Below are positions 6,397-10,642 of a DNA stretch of 10,642 nt, one piece after another. Location of the stretch: the NCBI GenBank assembly GCA_964496035.1, contig CAZBXI010000045.1, forward strand, positions 1 through 10,642, read 5' to 3'. Under the pieces are notes generated by a model. It was not told the origin of the DNA. It was given only the letters and a program-made list of their open reading frames with translations, and did not search any database. Position 1 is the first letter of the stretch, and each line of letters begins with the position of its first letter. This stretch comes from EX4484-217-1 sp964496035. GTDB lineage: Archaea > Thermoproteota > Thermoprotei_A > EX4484-217-1. The translations under genes were made by a program, and so were the position numbers.

Positions 6397-7220
6397 TACA
6401 TGAACTAGATGATCTGCTTAGAACTGAAAGGCTACCCCACGTTTGGTGCCCGGGTTGCGGAATAGGGATAGCCCTATCTGCTTTTCTAAGAGCAGTTAAA
6501 ATGCTTGCTAGGAGAGGCAAGATAGACCCTAAGAAGATAGTTTTCGTATCAGGAATAGGATGTACTGGTAGAGCAGCAGGCTACGTTAAACTTGACGCAG
6601 CACATACACCCCACGGTAGAGCACTAGCATATGCTGTCGGAGTTAAGCTAGCTAACCCTGAACTTGAAGTTGTTGTATTCACGGGAGATGGAGACTTAGT
6701 AGGTATTGGAGGAAACCACTTCTTACACGCAGCACGTAGGAACTTCGACGTTCTAGTAATAATGGTTAACAACATGATATATGCTCTTACAGGAGGACAA
6801 TTAGCGCCAACAACACCCCAAGGAGTTTACACTACAACAACACCTTATGGTAACCCTGAACCACCATTAGATGCTGTTAAAATTGCCGCAGCAGCTGGAG
6901 CAACATACATTGCTAGGTGGCCTGTAACCTTACCCTTAATGCTTCAAAAGTCAATAGAAAGAGCACTGCTCAAGAGGGGATTTAGATTCATAGAAGTTAT
7001 TTCAACATGCCCTGAAATTTTTGGAAGACACATAGGGTATAGAGATCCTGTGGAACTATTAAAGTATCTTAGGAAAATAGTTAGAGTTAGGAAAGGTATT
7101 TCACCTTTAGAAGCAGAATACAACTGGTTTAAAGTAATAGATTGCGGGGTCTTCCTAGACATAGAAAGACCGGGATACATAGAACTCTACAATAAATACT
7201 TTAAGGTGGAAAAGAAGTGA
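6393..7220 (+). CDS. korB: 2-oxoglutarate:ferredoxin oxidoreductase, beta (thiamine diphosphate) subunit
   Basis: This 275-residue catalytic subunit binds thiamine diphosphate and the proximal [4Fe-4S] cluster. The TPP/Mg motif is GDGD at 98-101 followed by N126-N127, and TGGQLAPTTP (133-142) is a strong family signature. The four cluster cysteines are C19 and C22 (WCPGCG), C57 (GIGCTG) and C206 (STCPEI). The N-terminal PHVWCPGCG is close to the chain start, as expected for the four-subunit type. ATG 6393 lies in an ATGA overlap with korA and the 3' end overlaps the start of korC in GTGA, so A, B and C are translationally coupled. All catalytic features are intact. Confidence 0.95.
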   Translation: MIHELDDLLRTERLPHVWCPGCGIGIALSAFLRAVKMLARRGKIDPKKIVFVSGIGCTGRAAGYVKLDAAHTPHGRALAYAVGVKLANPELEVVVFTGDGDLVGIGGNHFLHAARRNFDVLVIMVNNMIYALTGGQLAPTTPQGVYTTTTPYGNPEPPLDAVKIAAAAGATYIARWPVTLPLMLQKSIERALLKRGFRFIEVISTCPEIFGRHIGYRDPVELLKYLRKIVRVRKGISPLEAEYNWFKVIDCGVFLDIERPGYIELYNKYFKVEKK

Positions 7221-7780
7221 GAAAAGAAATAATAATCGTAGGTAAAGGAGGCCAAGGAATTCTCCTAGCAGGTCATTTGCTTTCAGATGCTATAGCGAAA
7301 AACACAAACTACCACGTAGTTAATATGGTTTTCTACGGTGCTGAAACAAGAGGAACAGAGTCTAGAACAGAAGTAGTTATTGCAGATAATGCTGAAGAAG
7401 CAGACTACTTCATGGCAAGGAAAGCAGACATAGCCATATTTATGCATCCAGAATATGTTCCAAAGTATATTAAGAAGCTAAAACACGGAGCGCTAGTGAT
7501 AGCTGATTCATCATACGACTTCTCCATACTAGACAACGTTAAAAACTTAAGGGTATTTAAGTATCCATTTACAATTACTGCAGAGCAAAAATTGGGAACA
7601 TCAAGGGTGGCAAACGTAGTTATGTTGGGATTTCTACTGGCATTAACAAACCTAATAGATGTTGACTCCTTAAAGAAATCCATTAAAGAGAATGTTAAGA
7701 AACGCTGGGTAGAAGTAAATCTTAAAGCATTAGAGCTTGGATACAGTGAAGGGCTAAAAGCAAAACAAAACTCAGGATAA
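7217..7780 (+). CDS. korC: 2-oxoglutarate:ferredoxin oxidoreductase, gamma subunit
   Basis: This 187-residue gamma subunit completes the KorDABC complex. It opens with the nucleotide-fold motif GKGGQG (9-14) and has YGAETRGTESRTEVVI (40-55), the version of the family's YGpEaRGg-s-ev motif that helps bind CoA. The remainder (DIAIFMHPEYVPKY, then SRVANVVMLGFLLAL) follows the usual pattern. GTG 7217 overlaps the korB stop by four bases and is preceded by AAGGTGG at 7203-7209, 7 bases away. It is the last gene of the operon; about 80 bases separate it from the next one. No clear terminator is visible in that gap. Confidence 0.93.
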   Translation: MRKEIIIVGKGGQGILLAGHLLSDAIAKNTNYHVVNMVFYGAETRGTESRTEVVIADNAEEADYFMARKADIAIFMHPEYVPKYIKKLKHGALVIADSSYDFSILDNVKNLRVFKYPFTITAEQKLGTSRVANVVMLGFLLALTNLIDVDSLKKSIKENVKKRWVEVNLKALELGYSEGLKAKQNSG

Positions 7781-7818
7781 TAAGTGAGTTCTGTAGGTCG
7801 GCGAAAAACCCAAAAACT

Positions 7819-7855
7819 AAATATATTACTCAGAGTAAAATATATTACTGGAGGT
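7819..7855 (+). promoter_or_regulatory. Tandem 12-bp TATA-like repeat and SD site of the zinc-ribbon gene
   Basis: AAATATATTACT occurs twice without mismatch, at 7819-7830 and 7838-7849, with a period of 19 bp. Each copy could act as a TATA box; the upstream one is better placed for a short leader. GGAGGT at 7850-7855 is a consensus SD site 6 bases before ATG 7862. That identifies the real start of the small gene and rules out the longer open frame from 7784. Confidence 0.5.
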
Positions 7856-7861
7856 ACTTTA

Positions 7862-7978
7862 ATGTCAAACTTCAACGTACATTACAAAGTCTGCCCGATA
7901 TGTGGTAATCCTCTTCAACTAATAAATAGAACTTACATGTGTAGAATTTGCGGATACATTTTGAAAGCAAAACACTAA
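7862..7978 (+). CDS. 38-residue zinc-ribbon protein
   Basis: This very small protein consists almost entirely of one zinc ribbon: CPIC at 11-14 and CRIC at 27-30, each followed by glycine, with a 12-residue spacer. The longer reading from GTG 7784 has no SD site, while ATG 7862 follows a consensus GGAGGT by 6 bases, so the short form is chosen. The function is unknown. Such mini zinc ribbons in archaea are often nucleic-acid or protein-binding accessory factors, but nothing here proves that. It follows the kor genes on the same strand and may be partly co-transcribed with them. It faces the toxin-antitoxin genes, whose end lies only 19 bases away. Confidence 0.72.
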   Translation: MSNFNVHYKVCPICGNPLQLINRTYMCRICGYILKAKH

Positions 7979-7997
7979 TCCAATCGCACATAGCTAC

Positions 7998-8240
7998 TTA
8001 GACGACAACAGGTATCCTTGCTTTTCTCAATAACTCCCTAAACTCCTCAATACTTTTACCAGCTAAGGTGCATGACCTTCTAATATCTCCTGTTTCTATG
8101 TAGTATTTTAATGCTTCTCTAATTCTAGGAGGCTGACTATTAATAAAAACCCAGTCAGCCATAGACCTACGGAGTTCCTTAGCTTCCTTTTCAAGCTTTA
8201 CCCATTTTTCAATAGTTTTTCTTATCTTCTCTTCTTGCAT
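7998..8240 (-). CDS. UPF0175-like antitoxin (second copy)
   Basis: This 80-residue protein resembles the UPF0175 antitoxins that accompany PIN-type toxins in archaea. A charged N-terminal helix (1-26) leads to a conserved core ADWVFINSQPPRIREALKYY (28-47) and a C-terminal helix-turn-helix-like part ending in SIEEFRELLRKARIPVV (63-79). The core is identical in protein and DNA to that of the antitoxin encoded further upstream on this strand; the rest differs. ATG 8240 overlaps the end of the toxin gene by 19 bases and follows a strong GAGGTGG SD site with 7-base spacing, so it should be well translated from the shared mRNA. It probably neutralises the toxin or represses the locus; the family call is by resemblance. 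Confidence 0.68.
   Translation of the reverse strand: MQEEKIRKTIEKWVKLEKEAKELRRSMADWVFINSQPPRIREALKYYIETGDIRRSCTLAGKSIEEFRELLRKARIPVVV
8083..8159. repeat. Perfect 77-bp direct repeat, copy 1 (inside the second antitoxin gene)
   Basis: These 77 bases are identical to 8860-8936, including all synonymous positions, while the flanking antitoxin sequences diverge strongly. They encode residues 28-52 of this antitoxin. The offset between copies is exactly 777 bp, a multiple of three. Confidence 0.95.
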
Positions 8241-8785
8241 ATCCTTACCACCTCAGCTACTGCTTTAGAATAGTCATTTCTAGGAAAAATATGTAGAGTA
8301 TCTTCCATATATTCTCTAAACACTTTTTCAGGATTATCACAATCTACCTTAAGAACACCTGATTTCACAGCTTCAACCAGTAATTCCAATGATCTCCAAA
8401 CTTTTACATTGCTAAGCTCCTCAATAACTTCTGTAGCCATTATCGCTCCCCTATTTTCCGTTAACACTACGTACCCGTATTTTCTTCCAACAACTAAACA
8501 TAGGGCTTCAGGAACATCAACAGGTATAATTTGAGGAATTCTCCTAGTTCTAACTACGAGTAGTCTAGCTTCTTCAAGTTCATCAGCGCTTTCAGTATAT
8601 AGTGATAAACCTCTCTTAGCTAGCCATTTAGAAATCCAGGATATCGTATTCTCAGAAACAACTTCTCTAATAACGGATTCTGGGATGAAAACCGTTCTGA
8701 AAACCTTAAATATGATGTCTCTACGTCTAAACCTGGCCCAATCTATTAGGAAACATGTATCAGCAATAGCAAATTCACGCAACAT
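8222..8785 (-). CDS. PIN-domain ribonuclease toxin (DUF3368/VapC-like)
   Basis: This PIN-like nuclease is the presumed toxin of the triad. Numbering from the chosen start (187 residues), the first acidic residue is D9 in AIADTCFLIDW, followed by IPESVIREV (E36, E41), DVPEALCLVV (D90, E93) and LTENRGA (E110). The last shows glutamate where many PIN proteins have aspartate. The ending WRSLELLVEAVKSGVL is typical of DUF3368-like proteins paired with UPF0175. The frame stays open to ATG 8827, adding 14 residues, but ATG 8785 is preferred: the catalytic aspartate then sits near the N-terminus, AGGAT lies 6 bases upstream, and the gene overlaps the upstream antitoxin stop by 11 bases, as expected for coupling. 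PIN toxins cleave RNA; the target is unknown. About 35 residues follow the PIN core. Confidence 0.75.
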   Translation of the reverse strand: MLREFAIADTCFLIDWARFRRRDIIFKVFRTVFIPESVIREVVSENTISWISKWLAKRGLSLYTESADELEEARLLVVRTRRIPQIIPVDVPEALCLVVGRKYGYVVLTENRGAIMATEVIEELSNVKVWRSLELLVEAVKSGVLKVDCDNPEKVFREYMEDTLHIFPRNDYSKAVAEVVRICKKRR

Positions 8786-9005
8786 TTGGTATCCTAGCCC
8801 TAATTCTGTACTCATTAAATTCTTCAACAGTTAAGTTAGCTATACGAGAAGCAACATACATATCTCCTGTTTCTATGTAGTATTTTAATGCTTCTCTAAT
8901 TCTAGGAGGCTGACTATTAATAAAAACCCAGTCAGCTAATGAGGCTCGGATACGTTTAGCTTCTTCGTTTTCACTTAAAATCTTCTTTAACCTCTTACTG
9001 AACAT
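8775..9005 (-). CDS. UPF0175-like antitoxin (first copy)
   Basis: This 76-residue protein is the first gene of the minus-strand triad and a paralogue of the last one. Residues 24-48 (ADWVFINSQPPRIREALKYY and the next five) are identical to the other antitoxin and are encoded by an identical 77-bp DNA segment. The N-terminal helix (MFSKRLKKILSENEEAKRIR) and the C-terminal part (LTVEEFNEYRIRARIPNVA) differ but align without gaps after the repeat. ATG 9005 has only a weak SD-like GGT and may be read from a nearly leaderless transcript. The start codon lies inside one arm of a 9-bp inverted repeat, which suggests autorepression. The antitoxin role is inferred from resemblance to UPF0175 and from the adjacent PIN toxin. 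Confidence 0.68.
   Translation of the reverse strand: MFSKRLKKILSENEEAKRIRASLADWVFINSQPPRIREALKYYIETGDMYVASRIANLTVEEFNEYRIRARIPNVA
8860..8936. repeat. Perfect 77-bp direct repeat, copy 2 (inside the first antitoxin gene)
   Basis: Identical over 77 bases to 8083-8159, in the same orientation and the same reading frame. The first mismatches lie immediately outside the segment on both sides. This points to gene conversion or a recent partial duplication. Confidence 0.95.
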
Positions 9006-9039
9006 AACTACCTATACCACATATACTTAAGTAGTTATG
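9003..9039 (-). promoter_or_regulatory. Promoter of the TA triad with a 9-bp inverted-repeat operator
   Basis: CATAACTAC (9003-9011) and GTAGTTATG (9031-9039) are perfect inverted repeats 19 bp apart. The inner arm contains the antitoxin start codon on the minus strand. Between the arms, the minus strand reads CTTAAGTATATG, a TATA-like box about 25 bases before the ATG. A protein bound to both arms would cover promoter and start site, the classic layout for autorepression by an antitoxin or TA complex. Confidence 0.55.
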
Positions 9040-9123
9040 CTTTAATTAAGTAATCGTTAATAGGAAGTTCTACGTAAACATCATAGGCTCGAAAAGTATG
9101 CTATATGCTTTGGGTGTTGTACA

Positions 9124-9705
9124 TTGGTTCATAAGCTAATTCAAGTAGGTATTGCAGCTTCAAGTAATCCTAAACCATTACCAAAAGCAGTAGAGAAGGC
9201 TATTAGGTTTGCAAGAAAACTTGCAAAATACAAAAATGAAGTTGTTCTACTCACAGGTGGTGGAGGAGGGTTAATGACCATTGCTTCTAGAGAATTCAGC
9301 AAAAACGGTGGAATAGTAATTGGCTTCATACCGTTGGAAATGGAACATATTACTATGAGTCATCCAAGATGGCATCCCTATAATACCATAGAAATATTTT
9401 CTAGCTCAAGTTTTCAAGCAAGAAGTATACCACTAGTTAGAAGCAGCGACGTACTTGTATGTTTAGGTGGTGAAGCCGGAACACTAATAGAAGTACTAAT
9501 AGCATATCTTAACGCAAAACCTGTAATCGTAATAACCGACACAGGATACTTAACAGATAAACTCCAACTACTAGTCGATAAGGAAGGCTACATAGATACA
9601 AGAAAAACAACTAAAATAATTTTCGAAAAAGACCCCGAAAAAGCAGCAGAGAAAGCATATAAGCTAGGAAAACGACATCTTGAAGAAAAGCAGGGCAAGA
9701 TTTGA
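9124..9705 (+). CDS. LOG-like Rossmann protein (TIGR00725 / lysine decarboxylase-like family)
   Basis: This 193-residue protein has the LOG/SLOG nucleotide-binding fold. Signatures are TGGGGGLM at 44-51, an arginine (R100) in the SSFQARSIPLV helix, and CLGGEAGTLIE at 113-123, the counterpart of the PGGxGTxxE motif. LOG enzymes of plants and bacteria release the base from N6-substituted AMP; others handle related nucleotides or act as nucleotide sensors. Archaeal members of this branch are mostly uncharacterised, so phosphoribohydrolase activity is only possible. TTG 9124 is used, with GGGTG 7 bases upstream (9112-9116); no in-frame ATG gives a complete first strand. It is divergent from the toxin-antitoxin operon and shares a 118-bp intergenic region with it. 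No operon partner is visible. Confidence 0.75.
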   Translation: MVHKLIQVGIAASSNPKPLPKAVEKAIRFARKLAKYKNEVVLLTGGGGGLMTIASREFSKNGGIVIGFIPLEMEHITMSHPRWHPYNTIEIFSSSSFQARSIPLVRSSDVLVCLGGEAGTLIEVLIAYLNAKPVIVITDTGYLTDKLQLLVDKEGYIDTRKTTKIIFEKDPEKAAEKAYKLGKRHLEEKQGKI

Positions 9706-9746
9706 CTAGAAAGTTAAAATATAGGAATATTCAAAATACAGTCAAA

Positions 9747-9760
9747 ACCTAACTATAATA
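9747..9760 (+). promoter_or_regulatory. Candidate TATA box of the pilin-like gene
   Basis: AACTATAATATG lies just upstream of ATG 9773, and a second AT-rich box, GTTAAAATATAGG, lies at 9713-9725. Either could drive the gene. The first would give an almost leaderless transcript, the second a leader of about 30 bases. No good SD site is visible. Confidence 0.3.
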
Positions 9761-9772
9761 TGTGGATAAACA

Positions 9773-10426
9773 ATGAATAACCCTAGAAAATCCGTATCAC
9801 CAGTTCTAAGCGCAGTAATCTTAGCTGCAACAATCATAGCGATAGGAGTAATAGTCCTAATGTGGATTTCAGGACACTCATCAATGGTTATTAGGCAAAG
9901 CCAAATAGACTTAGTAAGATCAGAACATGCGGCAAAAGAGAACCTAGTAATAGTCCATGCATCCTATTCTGGAGGTAACATAACAATATACGTAATAAAT
10001 ACAGGGTATACTAAGGTTTTCTTAGGACCGATAAGAGTACCTGAACTAAGAACAAACACTGACTATGCAGATATTTTCACACCTGAAGCTATATGGTTTC
10101 GCGAGTATGTAGTTTACAAGAACAATTCAAACGCAGATAAAGATAAAGCACTAGTAATAAGCATGCCGTTAGGCGCTCTTCCAGAATACCTAGAAAACCT
10201 AGAAATAAGGTCACCGGAAGATATAAGTCCAAACGAGGATATTAGGAATCAAATGAAAGCATATAGGGTAGACCCATACACCGAGTCTAACTGCTTCTAC
10301 AAGATAGTAATACCTAACGTACTCCTCGAGGCAGGTAAAACCTATAGCATTGAAATATGGACTCTAATACCGATCTACAGCAAATTATACATGTGCAAAC
10401 TCTACACAACACAACTAGTAACGTGA
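9773..10426 (+). CDS. Archaeal type IV pilin-like secreted protein with class III signal peptide
   Basis: This 217-residue protein begins MNNPRKSVSPVLSAVI. A short basic leader is followed by one hydrophobic helix (about 9-33), the layout of archaeal prepilins and archaellin-like proteins cut by the PibD/FlaK peptidase just after the RK(S) residues. The remainder is a predicted extracellular beta-rich domain: NLVIVHASYSGGNITIYVIN (58-77) resembles the beta-sandwich of pilin and archaellin proteins. Two cysteines, C174 and C208, could form a disulphide outside the cell. It is followed after about 60 bases by another gene with the same kind of N-terminus, so the two may be subunits of one surface structure. 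I cannot assign it to a named pilus system. Confidence 0.72.
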   Translation: MNNPRKSVSPVLSAVILAATIIAIGVIVLMWISGHSSMVIRQSQIDLVRSEHAAKENLVIVHASYSGGNITIYVINTGYTKVFLGPIRVPELRTNTDYADIFTPEAIWFREYVVYKNNSNADKDKALVISMPLGALPEYLENLEIRSPEDISPNEDIRNQMKAYRVDPYTESNCFYKIVIPNVLLEAGKTYSIEIWTLIPIYSKLYMCKLYTTQLVT

Positions 10427-10440
10427 AATAACTTAAAACA

Positions 10441-10460
10441 ACTATAATACTTAAATAACT
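10441..10460 (+). promoter_or_regulatory. Candidate promoter of the second pilin-like gene
   Basis: CTATAATACTTAAATAAC (10442-10459) is a TATA-type box about 35 bases before ATG 10488, predicting transcription start around 10478. No strong SD site precedes the ATG, so a short leader or leaderless transcript is likely. Confidence 0.4.
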
Positions 10461-10487
10461 CAAAAACTCACTCTAAGATGGTTAAAA

Positions 10488-10642
10488 ATGAAGCACCGAA
10501 TAAAAATTAAGAAAGGAATAGCGGGTTTAGTTGCAGGACTAATTGCGGCAATAGCTCTCCTAGTAATAGCTCTCCCAGTAATGATGCAGTACCAGCAACA
10601 CATAACCAAAAGCTACCAAATAGAAGAATACGCAACAATGCT
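10488..10642 (+). CDS. Second type IV pilin-like protein, N-terminal part only (cut by window end)
   Basis: The first 51 codons of a gene running off the window read MKHRIKIKKGIAGLVAGLIA, then a long hydrophobic stretch (AIALLVIALPVMM) and a polar, coil-like segment with QYQQHITKSYQIEEYATM. The basic leader, the KKG junction and the single hydrophobic helix again fit a class III (prepilin) signal peptide with cleavage near KKG. An ATG ten bases upstream (10478) meets a stop after ten codons, so 10488 is the likely start. It resembles the preceding gene in layout but not in detailed sequence. The family beyond the N-terminus cannot be judged here. Confidence 0.62.
   Translation, partial: MKHRIKIKKGIAGLVAGLIAAIALLVIALPVMMQYQQHITKSYQIEEYATM

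Noticed and set aside
7784..7861. Longer N-terminus for the zinc-ribbon protein
   Set aside because: It would run through the TATA-like repeats and the SD site. ATG 7862 with GGAGGT 6 bases upstream is the better start.
7405..7875. Minus-strand open frame of 156 codons opposite korC
   Set aside because: It lies antisense to a well-supported conserved gene and shows no recognisable motif, so it is a coding shadow.

Overview
The window looks like a stretch of a thermophilic archaeal chromosome, most likely from the Thermoproteota (TACK) side. It is AT-rich with many AGG and ATA codons. Genes start at ATG, GTG or TTG, often behind GGTG-type Shine-Dalgarno sites, with archaeal TATA boxes and some probably leaderless transcripts. 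The gene content (an aKMT-type lysine methyltransferase, a four-subunit ferredoxin-dependent 2-oxoacid oxidoreductase, an Lrp regulator, class III signal-peptide pilins, UPF0175/PIN genes) is archaeal. The lineage call is an inference from gene families, not from a marker gene.

Layout. Positions 1-240 are a GC-rich, hairpin-dense block without a convincing gene; it may be a minus-strand structured RNA or a relic of an IS200/IS605-type right end. Positions 373-411 carry two near-identical 17-bp direct repeats upstream of a two-gene unit: a polyprenol (dolichol/phytol) kinase-like membrane protein and an Lrp/AsnC regulator. Positions 1631-2175 are the wreck of a methyltransferase-type corrinoid protein, with frameshifts, stops and an internal deletion. 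An aKMT-like protein lysine methyltransferase follows (2208-2726), then an intergenic region with repeated TTCTT/AAGAA dyads.

The core is a tight six-gene operon, sucC-sucD-korD-korA-korB-korC (2993-7780). It interconverts 2-oxoglutarate, succinyl-CoA and succinate using ferredoxin, CO2, CoA and ATP. Genes abut or overlap by a few bases and most have strong SD sites, so stoichiometric, translationally coupled synthesis is likely. A 38-residue zinc-ribbon gene with its own SD site follows.

On the minus strand (9005 to 7998) lies an antitoxin-toxin-antitoxin triad: two UPF0175-like antitoxins flank and overlap a PIN-type (DUF3368-like) toxin. The antitoxin genes share a perfect 77-bp repeat exactly 777 bp apart and in the same frame. 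A perfect 9-bp inverted repeat spans the promoter and start codon of the first one. After this come a LOG-like Rossmann protein (9124-9705) and two type IV pilin-like genes, the second cut off by the window end.

The strongest observations are the TA triad with its in-frame 77-bp repeat and operator, the decayed corrinoid protein, the sucCD-korDABC operon with a possible upstream operator array, and the structured block at the left edge. I found no CRISPR array, tRNA, rRNA or intact transposase.
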